DNA of 64,000 bases from Sneathiella chungangensis (GTDB taxonomy: Bacteria; Pseudomonadota; Alphaproteobacteria; Sneathiellales; Sneathiellaceae), in assembly GCF_009882935.1 (NCBI RefSeq), contig NZ_WTVA01000015.1:877108-941107 (forward strand). The letters run 5' to 3'. Position 1 is the first letter of the stretch. Each line of letters opens with the position of its first letter. Below the pieces are notes generated by a model. That model saw nothing but the letters and a program-made list of their open reading frames with translations, was not told where the DNA came from and did not search any database. A program made the position numbers and the translations under genes. This document shows, piece after piece, positions 54,088-62,274 of the stretch.

Positions 54088-55272
54088 TCAAACGGCTCCT
54101 TTAGGACGGGCCTTCCCCGCCACGGTCATAATACTCTCGCCGTGCGCCTCCATTGCCGCGCGCGCAGGGTCATCGCCTAGGCGAGCATATGTCAGCGTCG
54201 TTGCAATGTTGGAATGCCGGAGGGCGGATTTAATGACATTCAGGTCAACACCGGTCTGTGTGAGCCAGCTTCCAACGGAGCGGCGGAGGTCGTGCAGGTG
54301 CAAATCGTCTATTCCTGCGGACGCACGAACGCGCCGCCAAGCTTTGTCGATATTGACGATATGTCTACCCTTGATTTTGCCGGGGAAGAGGTACGGGTTC
54401 TTTTGTTCTGCCGGGATTGCATTAATGATTGCCATTGCGGCGGCGCTCAGGGTTACTTCCTGCTCGTCGCCTGATTTCGTATCGGGGAGGCGAAGCATCT
54501 GCCGGGAATAATCTACCTCCGACCGCTTAACCCTCAATAGTTCATTCTTACGCAGCCCGGTCAGTAGATAAAGCCAGAGGGCCGAGCGCACATAAATGCT
54601 TTGCTCTTTGTCTATTGCCTTCGCCAGCTTGGGCAATTCCTCCCGTGTCACAAACCGCTTGCGCTTGTGTTCCCGGAATTTCTTGATACCCGTGGCCGGA
54701 TTCTCCGCCATGCTTTCAATGAAATACCAGCCCCGCGCCTTCTCGAAGATGACGCGCAATAAATCCAATGTCCGGTTGGCTTCATATGGAGCCGTGACGC
54801 CAATCTTGGCATGAAGCCCGCTAACGTCGTCGCGGTTTATTGTCGTAACAAGGCGGCTATTCCATGACGCGGGAATATGGCGTTCAAGCCTGCTCTCGTC
54901 TGTCTTCCACGTCTTCTTATGGGGCTTGGCATGATCCCGGATATACTTTTCGCTCAGTTCCTTGAAAGTTTTACCCTGTGAGAACTTCTTTCTTTCTTCC
55001 AGCGGGTCTTTGCCGTCGCGGACACTTACGCGGTGCGCCTTCGCCTTGTCCCGCGCTTCCTCTAGCGTCAAATCAGCGCCGAACCTGCCAAGCGTTAATA
55101 GCCGTTTGCGACCCTGTGCCCTGTATCGAAGAATGAAAGCCTTTTTGCCGGACGGATAAATGCGAAGCCCAAAGCCGGGGATACTCTCATCCCATCTTAC
55201 ATCCGTTCCGCCCCCATATTCGAAACTATCGATTAACCGCTTTGTGAGCCTGTATCTGCTATGAGTGACCAT
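54088..55272 (-). CDS. P4-type tyrosine recombinase/integrase
   Basis: The 394-aa product has an N-terminal DUF4102 arm-binding domain (RLTKRLIDSFEY, IPGFGLRIYPSGKKAFILRY) and the catalytic domain: Arg in LLTGLRKNELLRVKR, the His-x-x-Arg box in LHLHDLRRSVGSWL, and the final LRHSNIATTLTYARLG with nucleophilic Tyr. It recombines attP with the tRNA-Ala 3' end. The gene reads away from attR, and its first codons overlap AGTGACC repeats that probably bind the same protein, which would couple its expression to the state of the attachment site. Confidence 0.95.
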   Translation of the reverse strand: MVTHSRYRLTKRLIDSFEYGGGTDVRWDESIPGFGLRIYPSGKKAFILRYRAQGRKRLLTLGRFGADLTLEEARDKAKAHRVSVRDGKDPLEERKKFSQGKTFKELSEKYIRDHAKPHKKTWKTDESRLERHIPASWNSRLVTTINRDDVSGLHAKIGVTAPYEANRTLDLLRVIFEKARGWYFIESMAENPATGIKKFREHKRKRFVTREELPKLAKAIDKEQSIYVRSALWLYLLTGLRKNELLRVKRSEVDYSRQMLRLPDTKSGDEQEVTLSAAAMAIINAIPAEQKNPYLFPGKIKGRHIVNIDKAWRRVRASAGIDDLHLHDLRRSVGSWLTQTGVDLNVIKSALRHSNIATTLTYARLGDDPARAAMEAHGESIMTVAGKARPKGAV

Positions 55273-55276
55273 TCCG

Positions 55277-55299
55277 AGTGACCTATAAGTGACCTCCGG
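55277..55299 (+). repeat. right arm repeat, probable integrase binding site
   Basis: AGTGACCTATAAGTGACC followed by TCCGG matches 31465-31487 in the same orientation. A third AGTGACC at 55264-55270 overlaps the integrase start codon. Confidence 0.65.
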
Positions 55300-55409
55300 T
55301 TAAGGTAACATATGCGCCCATTGTAGTAAACGGCTCGTTATGATTTGCGGAAAACTCCTCAAAATAGCCGTTTTGCGATCTGTTGTGGTAAACGTCTCAT
55401 AACGGAACA

Positions 55410-55459
55410 CTTGAATGGCATTCAAGAGGTCGACGGTTCGATCCCGTTTGGCTCCACCA
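55410..55459 (+). repeat. attR core (3' half of tRNA-Ala)
   Basis: This is identical to 31367-31416 over 50 bp. It holds the anticodon arm, variable loop, T arm and CCA end but not the 5' half, so it cannot form a tRNA. Confidence 0.95.
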
Positions 55460-55465
55460 GAATCT

Positions 55466-55501
55466 AAAAAGGCCTCGCTTACCAAGCGGGGCCTTTTTTT
55501 G
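55466..55501 (+). terminator. native terminator of the tRNA-Ala locus, now beyond attR
   Basis: AAAAAGGCCTCGCTT and AAGCGGGGCCTTTTTTT pair around ACC with one mismatch and a strong T tract. On the other strand the A tract allows use as terminator of the convergent DEAD-box gene. Confidence 0.88.
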
Positions 55502-55526
55502 GTTTCACGCGCGATGCGGTGATTGG

Positions 55527-56870
55527 TTACGCCGCGGCGCGTTGCGGGCGGCGGTTGCGGTTGCGGGGCCTGCCCGATCCGGCGTTCTGGGGTTTCGGCG
55601 CGCCGGAGCGGCCGCCGCCGTTATTCTGCCGGCTGCCGGAAGCGGCGCCTGAGCGGCCATTTCCACCGCCACGGCGCCCGCGTCCGCCATTTGCGGGCTT
55701 GCTGTCCTCACCGGCCGGGGCATTGGCGATGCCTTCCGCATGAAAGGGGTGATCTTCCAGCACCGGGACGGGCTGGCGGATGCTCTTCTCGATATCCTTT
55801 AGGAATGCGCGTTCCTCATGATCACAGAAGGAGAGGGACGATCCGGTCGCACCGGCGCGGGCCGTGCGGCCGATCCGGTGGACATAGCTTTCGGGCTCGT
55901 TCGGAATCTCGAAATTGATCACATGGGTGACGCCGTCGACATCGATCCCGCGCGCCGCCACATCCGTCGCCACCAGGGCGCGGGTCTCACCGGCGCGGAA
56001 GGAGTTGAGCGCCTTCTGCCGGGCGTTCTGCGACTTGTTGCCGTGAATGGCGTCGGAGGAAATGCCGAGCTGCACGAGCTGGCGGGACACCTTGTTCGCG
56101 CCATGCTTGGTGCGGGTGAAGATGAGCACGCGGCTGAGACTCTCGTCCTTCAGCACATGGGCGAGCAGTTCGCGCTTGCGGCCCTTGGGCACCATCAGCA
56201 CATGCTGGTCAACCTTTTCCGCCGTCGTCGCCGCCGGGGCAACCTCGATACGGAGGGGATTGCGAAGAATGCTGTTCGCCAGCTTTTCAACGCTTGTCGG
56301 CATGGTCGCCGAGAACAGCAGGGTCTGGCGCGCGGTGGGAAGCTGCGCGATGATCTTCTGGATATCGCGGATAAAGCCCATATCGAGCATCCGGTCGGCC
56401 TCGTCCAGCACCAGATACTCGACCTTGCCGAGATTGACATGGCGCTGGTTCATGAGATCGAGCAGGCGGCCCGGGGTTGCGATCAGGATATCGACACCGG
56501 CGGTCATCGCCTTGATCTGCGGCTTGGCGCCGGCGCCGCCATAGATCAAGGTGGTCTTCAGATGCAGATATTTCGAATAGGCCTGGACATTTTCGGAAAT
56601 CTGGATGGCCAGCTCGCGGGTTGGCGCGAGGATCAGGGCGCGGGCGCCCTTCGGCGTGCGCTTGCCCTCTCCGGTCAATAGTTTCTGGATCAGCGGCAGC
56701 GAGAAGGCAGCGGTTTTGCCGGTGCCGGTCTGCGCGATCGCGATCAGGTCCTTGCCCTCCATCACGGCGGGAATCGCCTGCTTCTGGATGGGCGTCATGG
56801 TTTCATAGCCGCCCTCTTCGACAGCGCGAAGGACGGATTGGTTCAGACCGAGGTCTGTAAATTTGGTCAT
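55527..56870 (-). CDS. DEAD-box ATP-dependent RNA helicase (RhlE-like)
   Basis: The 447-aa product has all helicase motifs: Q motif (TPIQKQAIP), I (AQTGTGKTAAF), Ia (PTRELA), TPGR, II (LDEADRMLD), III (SAT), V and VI (HRIGRTARAG). The Gly/Arg-rich tail (GRGRRGGGNGRSG) binds RNA, as in RhlE. It unwinds RNA in ribosome assembly or decay. The start at 56870 (MTKFTDLGLNQSV) marks the start of homology. A 250-bp leader upstream is unusual and may carry cold or autoregulation. Confidence 0.94.
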   Translation of the reverse strand: MTKFTDLGLNQSVLRAVEEGGYETMTPIQKQAIPAVMEGKDLIAIAQTGTGKTAAFSLPLIQKLLTGEGKRTPKGARALILAPTRELAIQISENVQAYSKYLHLKTTLIYGGAGAKPQIKAMTAGVDILIATPGRLLDLMNQRHVNLGKVEYLVLDEADRMLDMGFIRDIQKIIAQLPTARQTLLFSATMPTSVEKLANSILRNPLRIEVAPAATTAEKVDQHVLMVPKGRKRELLAHVLKDESLSRVLIFTRTKHGANKVSRQLVQLGISSDAIHGNKSQNARQKALNSFRAGETRALVATDVAARGIDVDGVTHVINFEIPNEPESYVHRIGRTARAGATGSSLSFCDHEERAFLKDIEKSIRQPVPVLEDHPFHAEGIANAPAGEDSKPANGGRGRRGGGNGRSGAASGSRQNNGGGRSGAPKPQNAGSGRPRNRNRRPQRAAA

Positions 56871-57121
56871 TACTTTAGTTACTTTCCAGTTTTTATAAGG
56901 CCTGTTGCAGCGCAGACGCTTCCCGATCCAAACAAACACAAACGACCGGTCGAGTTTCTCGATCGATGCGGATGTTTTGCTGTTTCGGGGGTGGTTTCGA
57001 CGGCCTAATGAATAGAGATCGAAATTAGCGCCATGCGAAAAGCTGCAACGCGACACTCTACTGGTATCGCTTCGGCAATGGGGCGAGTTATACGCTAAAT
57101 TACCGGAATGTCAAACTTTCT

Positions 57122-58201
57122 CTATTTACCGGCCAGCGACTTCAGGCGTTTCTGGGCGTCCGACGCGAGGCTGCGGGTCAGCTCCCCGGCGTCCATATCG
57201 CGCGCCAGCGCCGCCGCCTGACCAGACCAGAGGGAGGTGAAATCGCCCGATCCGTCGGCTTCCGCCCGGGCTTTCAGGGGCGCCAGCGCGTTGCCGGCCG
57301 TCGGGAAGGGCGGGGTGTCGGTTGACATCGGCCCGACCTCGCGGATCACCCGGTTTATCATGCCGCGCGCGGGCTTGCCCGAGAAGACATTGGTGATGAC
57401 CGTCTGGTCATCCGCCGCCTGATGAAGGGCGGCGCGATGGAGATCGCTGATCAGGGATTGCGGTGTAAAGAGATACGCTGTTCCGATCTGCACACCGGCG
57501 GCGCCCAGGGCAAAGGCCGCGGCAATGGCCCGGCCATCGGCAATGCCGCCCGCGGCGATGACCGGCACGGTCACGGCATCGACCACCTGCGGCAGAAGCG
57601 CCATGCTGCCCGCCTGCGCGGTCACGTCCTTGGTCAGGAACATGCCGCGATGACCGCCCGCCTCGGAGCCTTGGGCGATAATCGCATCGCAGCCGTTTTC
57701 TTCCAGCCAACGCGCCTCCTTCACCGTTGTCGCGCTGGAAAGCACGCGGGTGCCCGTCGCCTTGACCTGCGCGAGCAGGGTGGCATCGGGCAGGCCGAAA
57801 TGAAAGCTGACCACATTCGGTTTGATATCCTCGACCAATGCGCACATGCCTTCATCAAAGGCGCGGCGGATGGCGGCCGGGGGAACGTCGGCCGGATCAA
57901 GGCCGTATTCGGCGTAGAAGGGCGCGAGCCGGTCTTTCCAGGCCGCCTGCTGCGCCGCCGTCGGCGTGGTGACGGTATGGCAGAAGAAATTCATGCTGAA
58001 CGGCTTGGCGGTTTGCTGGCGGATATTGCCCGCCTCGGCGCGCATCTTGTCCTCGTTCAACATGGCGCAGGGAAGGGACCCGAGGCCGCCCGCCTCGCTC
58101 ACCGCGATGGCCAGCGCCGATCCGTTGGCCCCGGCCATGGGCGCCTGGATTATCGGCACCTCGATTTGAAGCAGATCAAGCAGTCTCTCGTTCGGCCACA
58201 T
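57122..58201 (-). CDS. nitronate monooxygenase-like flavin enzyme
   Basis: The 359-aa FMN TIM barrel has PIIQAPMAGANG, SEAGGLGSLPCAML, VVSFHFGLPD and AQGSEAGGHRGMF, the flavin phosphate motifs of the NMO/2-nitropropane dioxygenase family. These enzymes oxidise nitronates such as toxic propionate-3-nitronate. The start at 58201 (MWPNERLLDLLQ) is preferred over an ATG 29 codons upstream. It is followed by a spacer and the DEAD-box leader. Function in this host is inferred from the family. Confidence 0.92.
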   Translation of the reverse strand: MWPNERLLDLLQIEVPIIQAPMAGANGSALAIAVSEAGGLGSLPCAMLNEDKMRAEAGNIRQQTAKPFSMNFFCHTVTTPTAAQQAAWKDRLAPFYAEYGLDPADVPPAAIRRAFDEGMCALVEDIKPNVVSFHFGLPDATLLAQVKATGTRVLSSATTVKEARWLEENGCDAIIAQGSEAGGHRGMFLTKDVTAQAGSMALLPQVVDAVTVPVIAAGGIADGRAIAAAFALGAAGVQIGTAYLFTPQSLISDLHRAALHQAADDQTVITNVFSGKPARGMINRVIREVGPMSTDTPPFPTAGNALAPLKARAEADGSGDFTSLWSGQAAALARDMDAGELTRSLASDAQKRLKSLAGK

Positions 58202-58284
58202 GGCAAATCCCCGTCTTTCATGAACCCTTGAACGTAAAGTGTAATAAACCGCGGCGGATTGCAAGGCGGCGGAGGTGGTCGTCG

Positions 58285-59181
58285 TCACACCTTCCGCGGT
58301 TTTCTGAAGAAAACGAGGATCCGCCCGTCGATCAGGGCGAGACCGGCAAAAATTATCGCCGTGCCGACCAGGGCGAGGGGGTGGATCGCCTCGTCAAGGA
58401 CGCCGACCCCGAGGAGGAGCGCGGTCACCGGGATCAGGAAAGTGACCAGCAACAGGTTGACCGCACCGGCGAGCGCGAGCAGCCGGAAATAGAAGATATA
58501 GGCGAGCGCGGTGCCAAAAATCGCGAGGGCGACGACAGCGGAGAGACTGATCCAGTCGGGGCTGGCCGCGAAGGGCTCATCGACAATCAGCGCCACCGGC
58601 AGCATGATGAAGCTGGAACAGGCGAGCATCCCGAAGGCGTTGACGAGCGCCGATGTCCCCTTCAGGCGCTTGCCCCAGATACCGGCGAAACCATAGGAAA
58701 GCGCCGCGCCAAGAATGGCGAGCTGGCCGATGCTTTCGAAATTGAACCCCTCCGCCATGCTCGGCTGCATCATCACCACCACGCCGCCGAACCCGATCAG
58801 CACGCCAAGCAACTTGTGGCGGTTGAGCGTCTCGTCCGTGGTGAGGAAATGCGCGAGGATGACCGCGAAAAGCGGCGTCGTCGCGTTCAGGATCGAGGCG
58901 ACGCTGCCCGTGATATGGGTCTGGCCCCAGACGATCAGGCTGAAGGGGATGATATTATTGAGCAGCCCCATCACCAGAAAGATGCCCCAGAGCCGCAGAT
59001 CGTGGGGGATCGCCTCGCCCTTCAGCTTGAGATAGCTGTAAAGCGCGAGCGCGGCGATGACGACGCGCAGGCAGACAATGGTAAAGGGGGTGAAATCCAC
59101 CAGCGCCAGCTCGATAAAGAAAAAGGTGCCGCCCCAGAGAAACGAAAGCAAAAGCAATATGACCCAGGCACGCAGCGACAT
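58285..59181 (-). CDS. DMT superfamily (EamA) transporter
   Basis: This 298-aa protein has ten hydrophobic segments in two EamA repeats, including SFLWGGTFFFIELALVDFTP and GAALSYGFAGIWGKRLKG. It starts MSLRAWVILLLLSFLWGGTF. Members export amino acids, nucleosides or other metabolites; the substrate cannot be deduced. It precedes the nitronate monooxygenase-like gene on the same strand but with an 83-bp gap. Confidence 0.93.
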   Translation of the reverse strand: MSLRAWVILLLLSFLWGGTFFFIELALVDFTPFTIVCLRVVIAALALYSYLKLKGEAIPHDLRLWGIFLVMGLLNNIIPFSLIVWGQTHITGSVASILNATTPLFAVILAHFLTTDETLNRHKLLGVLIGFGGVVVMMQPSMAEGFNFESIGQLAILGAALSYGFAGIWGKRLKGTSALVNAFGMLACSSFIMLPVALIVDEPFAASPDWISLSAVVALAIFGTALAYIFYFRLLALAGAVNLLLVTFLIPVTALLLGVGVLDEAIHPLALVGTAIIFAGLALIDGRILVFFRKPRKV

Positions 59182-59565
59182 TTTCTACCCTCAAAACCGG
59201 AAAACCCGATGGACGCACAATGCCATTTAATGCCGGCGCCGACTATCCGTTTTCTGTCGTCAAATTTGATGAGGCGTTACCGTCGCAATTTCAACCTGAC
59301 TGCATCATTCTCCGCCGCGATGATCCTCGGAAAAAGTGCCGTCAGGGTTTCTATAGGCACATCCGGCCGTGAATGAAATTGTGCCGATAATCGTCAATAG
59401 GAGAAAGATTTTGAAATAGTTTCGGATCATGATGCGTCCTTTCCTCTTGCACGGGCGATTCCGCTTTCGGGGGATATATTAAATTTATCTTATTTTCAAA
59501 AAACTTCAAACCGAAGGCCTGTGCCATGGACAAAAGCCGACGCCGCTGTTAATTTTCGCCGCGTT
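59182..59565. other. intergenic region containing a very small lipoprotein gene
   Basis: Of 384 bp, only the 41-aa frame at 59305-59430 looks coding. The remainder is AT-rich near 59470-59510 and shows no other structure that I can support. Confidence 0.5.
59305..59430 (-). CDS. 41-aa predicted lipoprotein
   Basis: The frame reads MIRNYFKIFLLLTIIGTISF, then TAGC at the lipobox and a polar tail of about 17 residues ending HRGGE. AGGAAAGGA stands 6 bases before the ATG, a strong ribosome binding site. The lipobox has Thr rather than Leu at -3, so lipidation is likely but not certain. The size recalls entericidin-like small lipoproteins. Confidence 0.62.
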   Translation of the reverse strand: MIRNYFKIFLLLTIIGTISFTAGCAYRNPDGTFSEDHRGGE

Positions 59566-59676
59566 TTAGGGGAGTAGTCCGCTCACATCCGGTGAGTGAG
59601 CCTGTCAACATACTCGAGCCCTCACGGCTTGTGGCTGGTTCGCGTGGCGCCATGGCGCCACGCCGACAAGACCTAA
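59566..59676 (+). ncRNA. yybP-ykoY manganese riboswitch
   Basis: P1 is TTAGG (59566-59570) with CCTAA (59672-59676). It contains the conserved GGGGAGTAG loop, the GTCAACATACTCGAG element and GACAAGACCT before the closing helix, matching the family's invariant parts. A GTGGCGCC/GGCGCCAC hairpin forms a variable arm. It stands 70 bp before the GDT1-type exporter gene, the usual target. Manganese binding would turn on exporter expression. Confidence 0.9.
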
Positions 59677-59685
59677 GGCAAATGA

Positions 59686-59716
59686 CGGCCCATCCGCGGG
59701 AGGCCGCTGTTTGTCT
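59686..59716 (+). terminator. possible expression-platform hairpin of the riboswitch
   Basis: CGGCC (59686-59690) and GGCCG (59702-59706) can pair and are followed by a T-rich run (CTGTTTGTCTTTGG). The stem is short, so translational control is an alternative. Confidence 0.35.
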
Positions 59717-59745
59717 TTGGTTTATCGTCCCGCCGGAAGAAAATC

Positions 59746-60312
59746 ATGGATGCGTTTCTTACTTCTGTTTTTACCGTTGCGCTGGCGGAAATTGGCGATA
59801 AAACCCAGCTTCTCTCGCTTTTTCTCATTACCCGTTTTAACAAACCCTGGAGTATCATCGCCGGGATATTGGTTGCGACCCTTCTCAATCACGCGGCGTC
59901 GGCGGGCGCCGGTGTCTGGCTTGGCCAGTTTCTTCAGAGCGAGACCGGGCGCTGGATTATCGGCGGCAGTTTCATTGCCGTCGGTCTCTGGCTGCTGACT
60001 CCGGACAAGGAGGATGCACCAACCTCGCGCTGGGATGGATATGGCGCGTTTCTGGTCTCGAGCCTTTTGTTCTTTCTCGCTGAAATCGGCGACAAGACGC
60101 AAATCGCCACGGTCCTGCTGGGTGCAAATTTCGGCGCGCCGATCATCGTTACCCTTGGCACGACCCTTGGCATGCTGATCGCCAATGTTCCCGTCGTCTT
60201 TCTGGGCGCGGCCCTGATGCAGCATATTCCCTTTCGCGTCGCCCGGATTGTCGCCGCCGTGGCGTTTATTGCAACCGGTTTGTATTCCCTCTGGTCCGGT
60301 TCGGTGCTTTAG
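59746..60312 (+). CDS. GDT1/TMEM165 (UPF0016) family manganese exporter
   Basis: This 188-aa protein has six hydrophobic segments in two repeats, each with the family motif EIGDKT (AEIGDKTQLL and AEIGDKTQIA) whose acidic residues bind the cation. Bacterial members export Mn2+, and the upstream yybP-ykoY riboswitch supports that role directly. ATG at 59746 is the family start (MDAFLTSVF). Confidence 0.93.
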   Translation: MDAFLTSVFTVALAEIGDKTQLLSLFLITRFNKPWSIIAGILVATLLNHAASAGAGVWLGQFLQSETGRWIIGGSFIAVGLWLLTPDKEDAPTSRWDGYGAFLVSSLLFFLAEIGDKTQIATVLLGANFGAPIIVTLGTTLGMLIANVPVVFLGAALMQHIPFRVARIVAAVAFIATGLYSLWSGSVL

Positions 60313-60414
60313 AGGGCAAACCCTTGAGAGTTGACGGCATTGATCCATATCAATGTGTATTGGCGGCAAAGGAAATAGTTTCGTCTGATTAGATGTTTTT
60401 CTGGAGGATGTGTC

Positions 60415-60765
60415 GTGGATATGAAAGCAGTCGAAACGCAGTTACGGGATAGGCTGGCGGAGGAAATTCGCCGCCTGGAAGCGATCGAGCAGAGATTGCG
60501 CGGCGCGCATAGCGCCTCCTTCGGGGAACAGGCGGTCGAGCGCGAGGGCGACCAGGTGGATGAGCGCCTCGAGGAAACCGTCATCCACGAGATCGAGATG
60601 ATCAAGGCGGCGCTGGACCGGATCGAGGCGGGCAATTACAAGAGCTGCGCCTCCTGCGGCAAGGAAATCAGGGCCGCGCGGCTGGAGGCCTTGCCCTATA
60701 CCACCCTCTGCATCGCCTGCGCGCAGGAAAGAAGCGGCAAGATCCTGACGGCCAACCGCCGCTGA
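60415..60765 (+). CDS. TraR/DksA family zinc-finger protein
   Basis: This 116-aa protein has an N-terminal coiled-coil hairpin (LRDRLAEEIRRLEAIEQRL) and a four-cysteine zinc finger, CASC-x17-CIAC, at residues about 80-104. Like DksA it probably binds RNA polymerase through the secondary channel. It lacks the typical DxxDxA tip pattern, so activity may differ. GGAGG at spacing 8 favours the GTG at 60415 over the ATG at 60421. Confidence 0.9.
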   Translation: MDMKAVETQLRDRLAEEIRRLEAIEQRLRGAHSASFGEQAVEREGDQVDERLEETVIHEIEMIKAALDRIEAGNYKSCASCGKEIRAARLEALPYTTLCIACAQERSGKILTANRR

Positions 60766-60768
60766 TCC

Positions 60769-61707
60769 CTAATCCGCGAGGCAGTCGGCGAGATTGCCGG
60801 CGAGGGTCCGCATCAGGATGAAATAGAGATCCGCCCCGGGTTCGAGTTCGCCGCCGAGCGGGTCGAGCGTGCCGATGTTGACGTCGAGCCCCTCGGCCGC
60901 CGTCCGCAGCAGCCGGTCGGAGAATTGCGGCTCGCGAAACAGGCAGCGGGCGCCCGTCGCCTCCAGCTTGTGGCGAATCTCCTTCAGCTTTTTCGCCGAG
61001 GCCGGGCTGTCCGGCTCCAGGGTCAGGGAGCCGACGGCGGTCAGGCTGTAGCGCGCCTCGAAATAGGGATAGGCGTCATGGAGTACCACAAAAGGCCGGT
61101 TCCGAACCGGGGCCAGCCGTCCGGCCAGCTCCTCATCGAGGGCGCCGAGCCGGGCGATAAGCCGGGCGGCATTCGCGGTGTAGAGCGCCGCATTTTCGGG
61201 ATAAATCCCGGCGAGCGTCTCATTGATGGCCCGCACCATCTTCACGGCATTGCGGGGATCGAGCCAGAGATGCATGTTATGGGCCTCGTCGCCATGCTCC
61301 TCTCCTGCATGGTGGGAATGGCCGCCGTGATGATCCTCCGCCTCCCAGGCGCCGCTGTCGCGCCGCTCAAGCAGAACGATCCCGTCGGCCTGCGATAGCC
61401 GCAGCTTTCGAACCGTGTCGGGCAGGGAATCCAGCGCGTTCTTGAGGAACGTCTCCATCGTCTCGTCGATATAGAAGACGACGGTTGCCGCCTGCAGCGC
61501 GCCAACCTGCGAGGGCTTGAGGGAAAAGCCGTGGGGCGAGGCCGTCCCCGTCACCAGAAGCGTTGCCTCCGCCGTGTCGCCCATCACCCCCTGAACCAGG
61601 GAATGCAAGGGCTTGACGGTGACGACGACACCCCCCGGAGCCTCGGCATGGGCGGAGGTTACAAGGAAAAAGACGGCGATCAGACTGGATAAAAAACGTA
61701 TTCGCAT
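60769..61707 (-). CDS. znuA: zinc ABC transporter substrate-binding protein ZnuA
   Basis: The 312-aa precursor has a signal peptide (SLIAVFFLVTSAHA) and the cluster A-I fold: PHGFSLKPSQ with the first zinc His, a His-rich loop (HHGGHSHHAGEEHGDEAH), HLWLDPRNAV, HDAYPYFEARY and the Asp of the C-terminal lobe. It scavenges periplasmic zinc for ZnuBC. It is divergent from zur-znuCB across the Zur box. The reading frame extends upstream to 62217, but the signal peptide fixes the start at 61707. Confidence 0.95.
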   Translation of the reverse strand: MRIRFLSSLIAVFFLVTSAHAEAPGGVVVTVKPLHSLVQGVMGDTAEATLLVTGTASPHGFSLKPSQVGALQAATVVFYIDETMETFLKNALDSLPDTVRKLRLSQADGIVLLERRDSGAWEAEDHHGGHSHHAGEEHGDEAHNMHLWLDPRNAVKMVRAINETLAGIYPENAALYTANAARLIARLGALDEELAGRLAPVRNRPFVVLHDAYPYFEARYSLTAVGSLTLEPDSPASAKKLKEIRHKLEATGARCLFREPQFSDRLLRTAAEGLDVNIGTLDPLGGELEPGADLYFILMRTLAGNLADCLAD

Positions 61708-61746
61708 GACGGCAGATATAAAGTTCTCGGTTGCGGAAGCGGCGAA

Positions 61747-61761
61747 TGTTATATTATAACA
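61747..61761. promoter_or_regulatory. Zur box in the znuA/zur intergenic region
   Basis: TGTTATATTATAACA is a 7-1-7 palindrome that matches the alphaproteobacterial Zur operator core GTTATATTATAAC. It stands 40 bp from znuA and 34 bp from zur, so it can repress both directions when zinc is sufficient. Confidence 0.92.
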
Positions 61762-61794
61762 TATCCATGTCAATCGCCTTTTCGGGAAATGACC

Positions 61795-62274
61795 ATGTAT
61801 AACTGCACGTCCCATAAAGACTGCATCGCCGATGCCCTGCATCAGGCGGAGGAAATCTGCGCGGCGCGGCATCTGCGCTTCACCGAAATCCGGCGCAAGG
61901 TGCTGGAGCTGGTCTGGCAGAACCATGGTCCGGTCAAGGCCTATGATATTCTCGACCGGCTGGACGGGCTCGATCACCGGATCGCCGCCATCAAGCCGCC
62001 GACGGTCTATCGCGCGCTCGATTTCCTGACCGAGAACGGCCTTGTCCACAAGATCAACAGCCTCAACGCCTTTGTCGGCTGCAGCCATCCGCTCAGGCAT
62101 AAGGAATGCTATTTCCTCATCTGCTCCGATTGCGGCGAGGCGAAGGAATGCTGCAATCCGGACATCATCGAGGCGATCTCGAAAACCAGCCAGCGGAACG
62201 AATTCCAGGCCGAGCATGTCACGCTGGAAATCACCGGTGAATGCAGCGATTGCCGCGGGTCCGCCGCCTCATGA
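61795..62274 (+). CDS. zur: zinc uptake regulator Zur (Fur family)
   Basis: The 159-aa product has a winged helix (HLRFTEIRRKVLELVWQNHG, PPTVYRALDFLTENGLVHKI) and a C-terminal metal domain with HPLRHKECYFLICSDCGEAKEC and a final ECSDC that form the structural zinc site. It represses zinc uptake with Zn2+ as corepressor. A start at 61789 is possible, but GGGAA is 6 bases before 61795. The gene ends overlapping znuC (ATGA). Confidence 0.94.
   Translation: MYNCTSHKDCIADALHQAEEICAARHLRFTEIRRKVLELVWQNHGPVKAYDILDRLDGLDHRIAAIKPPTVYRALDFLTENGLVHKINSLNAFVGCSHPLRHKECYFLICSDCGEAKECCNPDIIEAISKTSQRNEFQAEHVTLEITGECSDCRGSAAS

Noticed and set aside
55300-55485. 61-aa minus-strand frame containing GGAKRDRTVDLLNAI
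   Set aside because: This is the antisense translation of the duplicated tRNA-Ala 3' half in attR. The same phrase recurs in databases from tRNA regions and is not a protein.
59351-59533. 60-aa minus-strand frame overlapping the 41-aa lipoprotein
   Set aside because: It has no ribosome binding site or domain. The alternative frame has a strong ribosome binding site and a signal peptide.
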